A DNA stretch of 64,000 nt from a bacterium (GTDB lineage Bacteria; Auribacterota; Auribacteria; Auribacterales; Auribacteraceae): positions 186,001 to 250,000 of the forward strand of contig JAHDNF010000006.1 of assembly GCA_018435605.1 (NCBI GenBank), written 5' to 3'. The notes beneath the pieces are model-generated. The model had not been told where the DNA came from and did not search any database. It was given only the letters and a program-made list of their open reading frames with translations. The position numbers and the translations under genes are program-made. Positions within the stretch are counted from its first letter, which is position 1; each line of letters begins with the position of its first letter. This document shows, piece after piece, positions 25,632 through 38,300 of the stretch.

Positions 25632-28600
25632 ATGAAAAAATTTATTATGTTTCTTAGTAAGAATATTTCTGTATTTTTTTTGACGGGTCTGATTGCCGTG
25701 TCCAGCGCATTTTCTCAGGGTTCGGATGTATCCGGTGTGGTAACAATCGCGCAATTTGACGAAAGGGCGATACAATTTGAAGTCCGCGCGCTTGACGAAT
25801 CGCAAAATGTTATTCAATCAGTCTTAACAGGAAGCGACGGCGTTTTTTTGTTTGAGGGTTTAACGGAATCAGCGATCGTTGTTCATATACCTGAACAATT
25901 CGGATATCGGCAAGTTTATTATGACGGAGCGGATACATTTGAGTCGGCGGCCTCTCTCAATCTGATATCCGGAGTCAATATAAATGGAATCGCTATTACT
26001 CTCCACCTATCGGCCGAACAGCCTGACAGTGATAATGACGGTATCCCCGATGCAGAAGAAGTAATCCATGGCGTTGACGGGTACATAACCGATCCGTTTT
26101 CCGCAGATACCGACGGCGATTCGTTGTCCGATCTGGAAGAAGTAACACTCGGTACGGACGGTTTTTTTACCGACCCGACCCGGCCGGATACAGATGCCGA
26201 CGGTATAACCGATGATGTCGATCAGATACCTGTAGCGGCGTTTGTTGACGTTAGCGTATCGGGGCCGGCTATTGTTAACGGTAGTATTGCGGTTACTGCT
26301 ATGATCAAGGATTTTCATGGCAATACCTTGCCTGTAAACGGAATACCCTTGACGCTGGAATGTTCCGGCAATGGGTATTTTTCCGAAACATCCATTAAAG
26401 GCAATCTGATCTCAGGCGCAGGCACAAATTCGGTAATTATAGAAACTCAAAACGGCGAAATTTCCATATACGTAAGATCGTCCGTGGCGCAGGCAATAGA
26501 TATCATTCCTGTCGATAGTTCCGGAGTCGGAATACTATGTTTCAACAGGAATGTCCGTTTCCATTCAGTATATTACCCGATTGCCGATTTACCGGAGCAC
26601 GCAATAGATACCGGTATGACCGGAAGTGTCGATATGTCTTTGGACAATGTGGCGATTGGGTTTTCCTTTGGATTCTTTGGGCAGGTATACGAATCCATCG
26701 ACATCCATTCAAATGGTTTTTTGACATTCCAACATATTTTTCCCGGGCTGCCGGTCGTTTACACCAATGCTACTATCCCGACGTCAGGTATTCCCAACGC
26801 CATTATAGCTCCATTCTGGGATGATCTCGATATAACGGACGCAAACGCAGTATATTACCGAAACAGTGCTGTCAGCGGTAACAGTTTTGCGGTAAGCTGG
26901 TTGAATATAGCTTTTTACTCTGATATTGCCGCTTCATTGACATTTAGTGCGACACTTTTTGAAAAAAGCAATCTTATCATGTTTTCCTATAAAAAATTGA
27001 CCAACGGGTCGAGGTCGTTTGCTAACGGAAGCAGTGCGACTGTCGGCGCGGAGAATCACGACGGATCACAGGGTATTCAGTGCTCGTACAATCAATCGAA
27101 TCTCAGCGAGGGGTTGTCGTTTGTGTTGAATACTGCGGATGTGCCTCAGGCGTTGTTTTTAACTGCTGAAGGCGATTATGACGATGACGGACTGACCAAT
27201 CAGGAGGAAATCGAAATCACTCTAACCGACCCTACATCATCTGATACCGACGGCGACGGGTTGCCCGACGGATGGGAAACGGCATACGGTCTTGATCCGA
27301 ATGACAATTCAGGAATTCATGGCGCGCAAGGCGATTATGATAATGACGGTTTAACCAATGAATTGGAATTTTATTTTTCTACCTATCCGAACAATCCTGA
27401 TTCCGACGGGGATACTCTGTCCGACGGGGACGAAGTTTATTTGTACGGAACAAATCCAATTAATGCGGATACAGATGGTGATACGCTTGATGACGCTGAG
27501 GAATTGACTTTCGGCGCTGACGGATTCAAAACGAATCCGAAGCTGGCCGATACCGATAACGACGGTATCAGGGATGATCAGGATCCGATACCTGTGCATG
27601 CGCGGCTGGTTATCATACCTCCGTCTAATAGATATATAGGTAGCGAAGCTGTAGTAAAATATCAGTTGTGGTCGCTTGACGGCGATCTGCTGGAACCTGT
27701 CAACGGAGTAGTTTTACAGGTTTCCATGACAGGGTCTGCATATTTTATAGACACACCTCAAAAAGGAGAAATTCTTTACGGAGCCGGCACTAATTCGGCT
27801 GTTGTGCGTCTATCCGGAGGGGAAGCATGGTTGCGCATAAATAATTTCAATGAACAATATTTACAGGAAACTATTATTTTCACGGCAAGCGAAACGACAT
27901 CTTTTGGAATACGCTGTCCGATGGGGCAGTCCGGATTCAGAACGGTTCCATATTATTTTACCGATATATCAGGCAGTGATCATATTGCGCAAATAACCGG
28001 CAACAACGGCAGTGTCTCTGTATCACTCGGATTTATTTTTCGTTTTTACGGCAACTTATATTCATCTATCCGTATCAGCCCTGAAGGATACATGACATTC
28101 GGCACATACGGAGAAGACTCCTCAAACGATCCTATGCCTGATACGCGGCAACCCAATGATGTTATCGCTCCATTTTGGGACGATCTGTCGCTGGGACAAG
28201 GCGCGGCTGTATATGTTTGCGTATTGGGCTCGGCTCCGTCGCGGCGTTTTGTCGTTCAGTGGGATAATGCAGGGTTTACAGCCAGTCCCGGTTCGAGGGC
28301 TACATTTCAGGCGGTTTTGTATGAAATGGGATCATATATAGAATTCTATTATGCCGATCTGGTCAATTCAGGGTTCCCTTCGGCTTACGGAGAACAGGCA
28401 ACGGTTGGCATCGAGAACGAATTTGGAACATTAGGAGTGAGTATACTCTACAAAGAGCCGGCGTTAACATCTTACAGCGGATATGAGATATTCGACGGTA
28501 AATTGCCTTCCATGATATATCTGCCTAATTATTCAGGCGACGACGATATGGATGGATTGATCAATCAGGACGAATTGACTTATGGAACAGGAATATGGAA

Positions 28601-29009
28601 TCCCGATTCCGATAACGACGGGTTGATGGATGGTGTGGAGGTTTATATGTATTTTACCAATCCGCTATCCGCTGATTCGGATAACGATTCGTTTTCCGAT
28701 TCGCAAGAAGTTATTGCCGGCACGGATCCTAATGATCCGACGTCCTATTTGCGCGTAACTTCTATCGAGGTTATCGACGGTGAATCCGGAGACGAAGTTC
28801 ACATATCATGGAGCAGTGTCGCCGGTAAAATTTACACAGTCATGATTTGTTCGCAAGCTACGGGCAACGCCTTTGTCGTCATTGATAATGCTATTGCTTC
28901 TCAAGGCGATGTGACTACTTTTATTGACAAGGGCAATGAATCTCTTTCCATTCCTCCTCCTCAATTGGAAGATAGCCCGCGTATATACCGGATATCAGTT
29001 TCTCGGTAA
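25632..29009 (+). CDS. Secreted calcium-binding-repeat protein with duplicated Ig/nidogen-like units
   Basis: This 1,125-residue exported protein is counted from the ATG at 25632; ATG 25626 is also in frame. A signal peptide (MKKFIMFLSKN... to SSAFSQ) is followed by a small carboxypeptidase-regulatory-like beta domain. Three blocks of thrombospondin type 3-like Asp-rich repeats (DSDNDGIPDAEEV, DTDGDGLPDGWE, DSDNDGLMDGVEV) come next, likely to bind calcium. Between them are two copies of an Ig-like segment (IPV-A-V/LV...G-ISGAGTNS) and a nidogen-like segment (FGQVYESIDIHSNGFLTF / YGNLYSSIRISPEGYMTF, then NDVIAPFWDDL). A last beta domain closes the protein. No anchor is visible. It is probably an extracellular adhesin or structural protein. 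Confidence 0.85.
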   Translation: MKKFIMFLSKNISVFFLTGLIAVSSAFSQGSDVSGVVTIAQFDERAIQFEVRALDESQNVIQSVLTGSDGVFLFEGLTESAIVVHIPEQFGYRQVYYDGADTFESAASLNLISGVNINGIAITLHLSAEQPDSDNDGIPDAEEVIHGVDGYITDPFSADTDGDSLSDLEEVTLGTDGFFTDPTRPDTDADGITDDVDQIPVAAFVDVSVSGPAIVNGSIAVTAMIKDFHGNTLPVNGIPLTLECSGNGYFSETSIKGNLISGAGTNSVIIETQNGEISIYVRSSVAQAIDIIPVDSSGVGILCFNRNVRFHSVYYPIADLPEHAIDTGMTGSVDMSLDNVAIGFSFGFFGQVYESIDIHSNGFLTFQHIFPGLPVVYTNATIPTSGIPNAIIAPFWDDLDITDANAVYYRNSAVSGNSFAVSWLNIAFYSDIAASLTFSATLFEKSNLIMFSYKKLTNGSRSFANGSSATVGAENHDGSQGIQCSYNQSNLSEGLSFVLNTADVPQALFLTAEGDYDDDGLTNQEEIEITLTDPTSSDTDGDGLPDGWETAYGLDPNDNSGIHGAQGDYDNDGLTNELEFYFSTYPNNPDSDGDTLSDGDEVYLYGTNPINADTDGDTLDDAEELTFGADGFKTNPKLADTDNDGIRDDQDPIPVHARLVIIPPSNRYIGSEAVVKYQLWSLDGDLLEPVNGVVLQVSMTGSAYFIDTPQKGEILYGAGTNSAVVRLSGGEAWLRINNFNEQYLQETIIFTASETTSFGIRCPMGQSGFRTVPYYFTDISGSDHIAQITGNNGSVSVSLGFIFRFYGNLYSSIRISPEGYMTFGTYGEDSSNDPMPDTRQPNDVIAPFWDDLSLGQGAAVYVCVLGSAPSRRFVVQWDNAGFTASPGSRATFQAVLYEMGSYIEFYYADLVNSGFPSAYGEQATVGIENEFGTLGVSILYKEPALTSYSGYEIFDGKLPSMIYLPNYSGDDDMDGLINQDELTYGTGIWNPDSDNDGLMDGVEVYMYFTNPLSADSDNDSFSDSQEVIAGTDPNDPTSYLRVTSIEVIDGESGDEVHISWSSVAGKIYTVMICSQATGNAFVVIDNAIASQGDVTTFIDKGNESLSIPPPQLEDSPRIYRISVSR
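26025..28500 (+). repeat. Internal tandem duplication of a TSP3-Ig-nidogen-like unit
   Basis: The units at about 26025-27150 and 27175-28500 encode the same domain order: Asp-rich calcium repeats, an Ig-like domain ending near GAGTNS, and a nidogen-like domain containing I(I/V)APFWDDL. A third Asp-rich block follows alone at about 28520-28750. The copies are diverged in protein sequence, so the duplication is old. Confidence 0.7.
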
Positions 29010-29027
29010 AAAATTATAAAAGATTAT

Positions 29028-29057
29028 TTGTCAAATAGAAGCATTGTGTGCTATAAT
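29028..29057 (+). promoter_or_regulatory. Predicted promoter of the 15 kb giant gene
   Basis: A -35 TTGTCA (29028-29033) and a perfect -10 TATAAT (29052-29057) are separated by 18 bases ending in TGTGC, which gives an extended -10. The same TGTGCTATAAT string occurs at the promoter of the preceding gene. Confidence 0.6.
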
Positions 29058-29334
29058 ATTCTATGGCATCGCAATGATGCTTACATTCATATATCGTTGT
29101 AATCTATTTTAGGAGTTTGCGGAAAAAATAGAGATTGTTGTTACGCGAGGAGTAGCGGTTGGGCGGTCTCTCAGTGTATTAATATTATGTTGCAGAATAA
29201 ACATTTTCTATCAAGTCTTCTGCGGCATTCGCAATTCCCGAAAGCTTTTCAGGTGATTTTTAGATTTTAATTAAAATTTGATTATATGATCTTTTTTTAT
29301 TTTTATTTTACATAATCCAACCAAAGGAGCTGTC
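29058..29334 (+). other. Long untranslated leader of the giant gene
   Basis: About 270 bases lie between the predicted promoter and the start codon, with no credible reading frame. The first half is of mixed composition, with some pairing potential (AGAGA near 29130 with TCTCT near 29174). The last 80 bases are very AT-rich, followed by AAAGGAG at 29323-29329. I recognise no known riboswitch fold. It may control mRNA stability or translation of the long message. Confidence 0.4.
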
Positions 29335-32300
29335 ATGCATCAGAAAAATCTCGGGCAGGGGGGGAGTGCGTTACTCGGATTAGTCTTACTTTTCTTGTTT
29401 TTTTGTGGAAACGCATTAGCCGCGGATTTACAACTGAATGGAACGACAACAACTATCGATTCGGTACGATCTCAAGTGCAAGGCACTAATAATTCGGGAA
29501 CTACATCTGTAGGTGTAGCTAACGGGTCGCTTTTTACCGCAGGGTCGAAGATACTTATCATCACTATGCAGGGAGCGCAGGCAGGTCAATACGAATTCAA
29601 CACAATTTCCTCGATCAACACAAACACGCTTAATCTGCAAACTTCGCTGGCCAATACATATAATACAAACGCTCAGGTTATAGAGGTTACCGAATACGAT
29701 AATGTTGCGATTACCAATAGTTCCATATTGACCTGTTCCGAATGGAATGGCGCAACAGGTGGTGTTTTGGTTCTAAAAGCAACCAATTTGACGCTTGATT
29801 CATCAAGTTTTATCGATGTAACCGGTAAAGGGTTTCTTACATCGACCGGTTTGGGCGCCGGATTGAACGTTACCGGTAGCAGTGGCGGCGGCGGCGGCGC
29901 TTATGGCGGTGACGGAAGTGACGGGTTTACCGCCAACTACGGCGGCGCAGGGTATGGTATCATACACATGCCGCTTATCATGGGTTCTGCCGGCGGAAGA
30001 AACACAACTTATGCTAGAGATGGCGGAAAGGGCGGCGGTATCATCTTTATACAGTTGTCCGGAACGGCGACTATCAACGGTACTGTCAAAAGCGACGGAC
30101 AGAACCCTCCTGTTGCCACAACATATACAGGGGGCGGGGGTGCCGGAGGTTCTGTTTTAATAATGTGTTCTGAAATAACCGGTTCGAATAATAATTCCTA
30201 CATTACAGCAAATGGAGGCGGAATGACTTCGGATACTTACCGCGGCGGCGGCGGCGGCGGCGGGCGTGTAGCTATCCACTGCGATTCGAACAAGTTCAAT
30301 TATCCTGCCGACGCTGATATACAAACTTACGGGGGGCGCGGTTATAACGGCGTCTACGGTGGCGCAGGCACGATTTATATTAAAGAAGGAACGGACGAAA
30401 ACCTCCACATAGTCAGTCCGGATAATAATTGCGACTTGACAAAACTGGAGCAGGACGGCGCAGATATAGCGATAAACGTGATGTATGTCGAATGGGCGCG
30501 TATAGACTACCGAAATTTTGAAGGATGCACTATTTTCGATATACGCAACAGCGACCTTACGTTAAATCTTGCAAATCCGGCGGTATTCGACAGCATCGTT
30601 TTCAGCGTAGATCTAACGGGAGCGCGTACTTGTATACTCGGTTCGAATGTGACTGCGCAGACGGTTACAGTTGCAGGGCTTGACACTTCGAATCACGCGG
30701 TGTTGCAACTGCAAACCGGAGTTCTCATAAACGACAAGATAAATCTTAACGGTTATACGACGTTGACAAATGGCATAGTGATGGAAGATCCGGTAGCAGT
30801 TAATCTTTCCAATAACGATAATGATATTACAAACAGTAGCGGGGCGCATATTAGGTTTGCTACCCTTGAAATGGGAACCGGTTCTGCGTTTACCAACAGC
30901 GGTACAGCGGAAGTTCTAGGCGATACCATCGTCATCGGTTCAGGCAGTGTGTATCAGGGAGCGGGATCGTTCAGCGATTCCAACAACAACATGACTGTCC
31001 AAGCGGGCGGCACGTTCATTTCCCAGTCGGTGAATCCGTATTATTTCGATACTGTTGTCATACAGACAGGCGCGACCCTAACCCATTCTAATAATGTCAG
31101 TACCCAAGCATATACGTTGAATTTTCAATGTTCCGGCGATTTTACAATCGAAGAAGGTGTAAATATAGATTTGAGCGGAAGAGGTTATAATAATACTTAC
31201 GGGCCGGGAGCAGGGCAACTCGCGTATAGGCGTACTAGCGGGTCTTCCGGTTCTGCGAATTATTATCATGGCGGCGGTGGAGGAGCATATGGCGCTGACG
31301 GAGGCAATGGCACTCCTGTTAGTACCACCTTTGGTAGTGGAGGAACAAGGTATGGTTCTATAATTAATCCTGTACATATAGGTTCCGGAGGCGGCAATGG
31401 TGTACGCCAATATACGGCTTCCGGTACTACCAGTATAAGCACGACCTATTTAAACGCGGGCAATGGGGGCGGAGCGTTCATAGCCAATGTTGGCGGTACG
31501 TTTACTTGTAACAGCAGTATAAATGTCAACGGTACAAATGCCACTCAATATAACAACAATGCTGGCGGCGGCGGCGGTTCCGGCGGATCTATAAACATTA
31601 CGGCTACAGATTTTGTCAGTAGCAATCCGCTGGTGGTGTTTCAGGCTAATGGAGGTAGCAGGTATTCCAGCACAAGCGGTAGTTATGGCGGCGGTGGTTC
31701 GGGCGGACGCATCGCACTGAAGGCGACAAATTCGTATTTATTTTCCGGCAATATAACTGCTTATGGCGGCGACGGATACAGAAAAGGCGGCACCGGTACG
31801 ATTTATATCAAGAAAGGCACAGCAGAGAATCTGTATATTACAAGCGACGCATTAGATGCCAATCGTCCGTATTCATATATTGACGAAACAGGGGTTCTTA
31901 TGCAAGGTGAACTTCTGGATATAAATTCTTCCGATGTGCAAATAAGCGTTCCTTTATCATGCAATACGGTAAGTATTCTGGATTCTCGTACAAACGCAAC
32001 AACTTCATCCGGTATTAATATAGGATCTCTGTCAATACAAACTACTCAAAGCCGGTACTCACAGTTAGACATGACAGCCAGTAGCGGTACCGTAGTTATC
32101 GGTTCCGCGGCATTGCAGGGTATTTCCACGTCATATCAGTCAATATTGAGATTACCTAATACGATAACCCATGTTTCTGAAATTGCGCTCGGCGGGTATA
32201 CCGGTTTTTATAATTACGGAACAGTTGACTTGTGTGTTTTGAGTAACATTGACAACGATATATATAATTACAATCCGGGGCATATAACATTTGAGTCATT

Positions 32301-35300
32301 GACAATAGCGTCGTCGAGTTACTTTTTTACCAGCGGTACTTTTGACGTGATTGACGATAATATGGTCATAGAATCCGGAGGTCATTATCGTTCCCAGCTT
32401 GCCGGCAGTGTGCCTCTTGCCAATGTGCTCATAAAAACGGGGGCTAGCGTTACACAGGGACAAAGCACTACTACAAATATTTATAAAACAATGTTTTCAT
32501 GTACCGGTGATTTCACATTGGAATCGGGCGCGACAATCAACGTCAATGCTTGCGGTTATCCCAACGCATCCGGTCCGGGCGCAGGGACAAGCATCAACCA
32601 GAATTCACGCGGCGGCGGCGGCGGCGCTTATGGCGGGCGGGGTAGTAACGGATACAGCAATAATCCCGGCGGCGTGGAATATGATACAATTGTCAATCCG
32701 ACTGAACCCGGTTCAGGCGGCGGAGACAATACCTACAGCACCGCTTCGCGCGGCGGTTACGGCGGCGGCGCTGTAATCATTCAGGCTGAAGGAAACATTA
32801 CTGTCAACGGTATCATATACGCCAACGGCGAAAACGCATACGCCGGTGGCACAACACGTTCCGGCGGCGGCGGTTCTGGCGGATGTATCAATTTGAACGC
32901 GCCTAATATAGCCATCGGGTCTTCATCACAGTTGCAGGCGATTGGAGGTAACAGGGATGGTACGTATTATGGCGGCGGCGGTGGCGGCGGGCGTATAGCT
33001 TTAATCTGTTCAGCGCTGGATTATCAGGGTTCGATCAATATAAGCGGCGGAACCGGTTACTATATGCAGGGCGGAGCCGGTACGATGTATATCAAAGATG
33101 CAACCACGGAGAAAATACTGGTTCAGGGGTCTAATGTTACGCAAGATTTGACTGTAATAGACGACAATAACGAACCTGATCCGTTGAACCTTGATTTACT
33201 GGAAGTGTCTTCTGTCAATCTGTTACTACTGAGCGTAACACAATGTGACAGGCTAAATGTCATCAACTCTGTTGTAAACGTAAACCCCATCGTTACAATG
33301 ACTATTCCGACAGTCGATATTGCGGTTAATACGTCGTCGGTGAATCGCCGTACAATCTTCGGCGGATTGCTCAACGCAGGCGATGTTTCTGTACAGGGAT
33401 ACAACACGTCGTACCATGCCGAATTGGAATTGCAAAACGGAAGCAATATTTTAAGCAGTTTGATTACAACGGGGTATACCGAAATAATAAACAACACGAC
33501 AATAAATTTGCCTTCAACATATACCATGTCCGGCATAGACAACGACATTACAAATTACGGAACCGTAATTCTGCCGACGTTTATTGTTTCCAGCAGTTCT
33601 TATGTGAAAAATGCAGGTAGCATTTTGCCTGTCGATACTGATTTGACCATACAAAGCGGCGGCGTATATTCGTTTATGAAAAGCGGACAGGATACGTTTA
33701 CCGATGTGACAATACTATCCGGCGGAATAATGACCCATGAGCAGAACACCGGCGCCGGTTATAAGGTGAATCTGTTGTGTACCGGTGATCTGTTTGTTGC
33801 AGGGTCGGTTGATGTGTCGCAAAAAGGATATATTGAAGTGCAGGGTCCCGGATCTGGCACCAATGCTACAACCACAAATACCGGTGGAAGCGGAGGAGGT
33901 CATGGGGGCGAAGGCGGAAAAGGAGTTAGCAATATATCCGGAGGAATGTCTTACGGATCGATTATGAATCCGTCTACCTATGGTTCTGGAGGCGGTTCCA
34001 ATACATCTTCCCCTGCGCAGTTGGGCGGCGACGGCGGTGGTATCATTCATATTGAAGTGCAGGGAACCGCGACGATCAACGGTACTGTTAAAGCGGACGG
34101 AGAAAAAGCTCCTACTACTGCAACATATCGTTCAGGCGGCGGCGGAGCCGCTGGAAGTATAAAGTTGACTTCGGACGTTTTGGACGGGTCAGGTTCAATA
34201 CAGGCCAATGGCGGAGCTTATTTTGGCGTAAATTGTTATGGCGGCGGCGGCGGCGGCGGGCGAATTGCCGTGTATACTGCCTCGTCCAATTCCTTTTCAG
34301 GGTCGTATCTTGCGCAGGGCGGACAGGGGTACTACGGTTATGCCGCTCCTGGAACTATATATATCAATAACAATGGAATCCAAAATTTTCTTATAAAAAA
34401 TTCCGGTATGTCCGACGGGGCTAAGACCATAGTAACCGCTGACGGTGATTCGCCGTCGGAATTTTTTCTCATGGATATATCTAATGCGATAGTCGAAGTA
34501 AATAAATTTACAAGCGCTGTTACCCTTAATTCCCTGAATTCCAATCTTATTATTTCTGTTGCCAATTCGTGTGATATAGAGACACTAACATATATATTGA
34601 ATGCCGCTGTTTCTTCCAGAAACTTACAGCTTCCCGCATCTACTACATTATCGTCATTGACATTGCAGGGATATAATAGTTCCAATCGTGCAATTGCCAC
34701 ACTTCCTAACGGAGTGGAAATTACATCGGACATAACGCTCAACGGAAATGTGACGTTGAACAATTACACTACTATCAATTTGCCGAATACGTTTTATATA
34801 AATGGTACGAGCAATATCATAAATAATTACGGGCACATAACTTTTGCCACTCTCAATCTTGCAAGCACTTCATTATTCAACTATGGTACGGTAATTATTC
34901 TGGATAAAATACTTACAATAGAGTCAGGCAGTACGTATTACATTACAGGTCAAATGCCGGAGCCGGATTATGATCTGATCATCGAAACCGGCGGCACTTA
35001 TGTATCCCGCTTAGCGGACAGTGTCCATTTCAAAAATGTAACAGTGTATTCCGGCGCTACTATGACTCACGATCCCAATACGAATACACCTCAGAACAAA
35101 CTGGCTATTACCTGTTCCGGCGATTTTATTCTGGCATCTGGAGCGGTAATAGACGTTACAGGTAAAGGGTATACTTATGATCAGGGACCGGGTAAAGGAA
35201 CGATGTCTCCAAGCGCAAGTTACGGCGGCGGCGGCGCGGGTTATGGCGGTAACGGCAGTATGGGATATCTGAATATAGCAGGTGGAACGGCATTCGGGTC

Positions 35301-38300
35301 GATTAATGATCCGACTTATTTGGGTTCAGGCGGCGGAAGTACTGTCAACGGTTCTTACGGAACCGGGTCGGCAGGCGGCGGGGCAGTAGATCTGAATATT
35401 GCCGGTACGTTGACTCTTAACGGTACAATACGCGCAAATGGGGCAAATGTTACTTCTTATAATGGATCACGTTGCGGCGGCGGCGGTTCAGGCGGTTCTG
35501 TCAAACTAGTTGCCGCTACTATAACCGGAACGGAAACCGGCGCTCGAATAGAAGCCAAAGGAGGCAACAAGTATAGCGGTTCCTATTATGGCGGCGGCGG
35601 CGGCGGCGGGCGTGTGGCTCTCATAGCTGATAATATATGTTCCTATGCCGGTCAATTTGATCTAAGCGGAGGTGATGGTTACTATCAATATGGCGGCGCA
35701 GGAACGGTATATATCCACGACAGTGTGTCGACACATATAAAAGTTATTGCCGTAGCGGCAACAGGCGAGCGCGATATTACTCCGCTAACCGATATGTCAG
35801 TACCTACAGAAGTGGAAACATACGAGATTAAATGGGCTAATGTTCAACTCACGAGGTTGTCTGCCTGCTCTGAAATGGACATCGTCAATTCTGATGTTAC
35901 CATAAATACAGCGTCCGACTGCACAATAGATGCCCTTTTTATGAAAGTCGTTGCCGGAGCATTTAACAATAGATTGCTGACATGTGAACCGAATACGATT
36001 ATTAACAATGCTACCATTGTCGGGTACTCCACCGCAAGACAGGCGCGGATAACATTCAAAAACGGCGCCCGCATTCTAGATCGTTTAGAAACGAATGGTT
36101 ACACCACGGTATACAACTACACATCGATAAATTTGCCGGCCGATTATATCCGCTCCGGACTTGATAACGACATATATAATTATCAGACAGGATCGATAGT
36201 ATTGCCGACACTAACGCTTACCGCAAATTCTTATGTGCAGAATTTCAATGATATTTTGCCGGTCGATAACAATCTGACGATTGACCAAAACGGAACTTAC
36301 GATATAGCTAAAAACACTCAGCTTACATTTGTAGATGTAATCGTCAACGGCGTTTTAACCCATACTCAGGGAACTGGGCAGGGGTATGTTGCGAATATAA
36401 CATGTTCCAATTTGACCGTTGGCGCGACCGGTTCCATAGATGTTTCAAACAGGGGATACGTCCGTTCCGAAGGACCGGGGGCAGGCCAGAATGTTCATTC
36501 GACCAGCAATTACGTCTCCGGCAGTGGGGCAGGTCATGGAGCGCAAGGTTCGGAAGGTTATAACGGACTCGCCGGCGGCGCGCCGTACGGATCGATCGTC
36601 AATCCGGTTTTGTACGGTTCCGGCGGCGGAACCAATACAGCTAGGAGTACTGACGGCTACGGCGGATCAGGCGGCGGAGTTGTTCTTTTGAATGTAGCGA
36701 ATACATTACTTGTAAATGGATATATTAAGGCAAACGGACAGACCGCTCCGGCGTATTACGGCGGCGGTGGTGCAGGCGGAAGTATCAATATTACCACTGG
36801 TTCATTCAACGGATCAGGTACTATCGAGGCAAACGGCGGCGACCGTAATACAGCAAGCTCTTCTTATCGTCCAGGCTCCGGCGCGGGCGGTCGTATTGCC
36901 ATCTATTGCGCTACTAAGGGGTATACCGGTAATGTGAATGCTTATGCGGGATTGGGGTATTTTGGCTTGGCAGGAGCCGGCACGATATATGAAAATATTG
37001 ACGGATATACAGCCATGTATATTAAAAATAATGCCGCAAACAATCGTAATGATACGGTAATAAACAATGATTATCAGTCGCCGGTTACGCTCGACGAATT
37101 TTTTGCCGAGCATTCGACGGTAAATATTCAGAATATGTCGTCTTGTACTCAGATGACTATTAACTCGGCTACAATTACTTTTACTTCGACGCCGGATTTG
37201 GGCACTGTTACCATGCAGGGTACCAACAGTACTTACAGAGCCGGTTTGACTTTACCTGAATACTCCACCGTAACGCTACTTATTTTGAACAACTATTGTA
37301 TTCTGAACAATTCCGGATTGATAGAGCTTGCGCATTTCAACGGAAATTACGTAAACCTAACCAACACCGCTACAGGCGAAATTACATTTCCTGTTTTGGA
37401 TCTCAATAACTACAGCGAATTTAGAAGTTACGGGACGTATACGATACAGGACAGCGATATGATTGTCGGGCCGTACAGCACGTATATATGCACCAGCAAC
37501 GATCAGGTTGTTTTTGATGATTTAACTATAGAAGGCTATGGGAAAATAACTCATCTTGCCAATACCGGTCAGGCGTTGGCTCGAGTGAATATACGATGTA
37601 CAGGCAATTTGACGGTTCTGCCAAACGGATCGTTTGACGCAACCGGCATGGGGTATTCGGCAGGGAATGGTCCCGGTAAAGGTTCGAATGCCACTTCTGC
37701 GAGTTATGGCGGCGGCGGCGCAGGTTATGGAGCTTATGGAAATGAGGGTAATTCGAATGTGCCCGGAGGTATTGTTTACGGTTCGATATCGGACCCGCTT
37801 GATCTGGGTTCGGGTGGAGGAAGCAATACATATTCTAACTATCTGGGCGGTTCGGGCGGCGGCGCTGTTGTCCTTGTCGTTGACGGAACGTTGACGCTAA
37901 ACGGGTTTATCAATGTTAACGGCAATCAGCCTGTCAATAATGTAACTGCTAATGGAGGCGGAGGTTCCGGGGGTAGCGTAAACATTACCGCAGATATTGT
38001 TGCGGGCACGAATTCCTCTGCATATATACGGGCGAATGGGGCAAATAACTACTCTACAAGCAACAATGGCGGCGGCGGTGCCGGAGGGCGAATTGCCGTA
38101 AAGTGTAACGCTTATACGTATATCGGATCAATCAATACGTATGGCGGATCAGGTCGTATTGCTGGTGCGGATTATCGTGCAGGCGCCGGTACTATCTACA
38201 AAGAAATCAATGGAGAAGTGGCTGTCGAAATCATAAATGATTCCAACTATTATATAACTCAAACCCCGATTACGGGTATACAGTTAATCGACACATTGAC

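Noticed and set aside
29058-29334. Known riboswitch (for example c-di-GMP type) in the giant gene leader
   Set aside because: I could not find the conserved core sequences of any class I know, so I left it as an unassigned leader.
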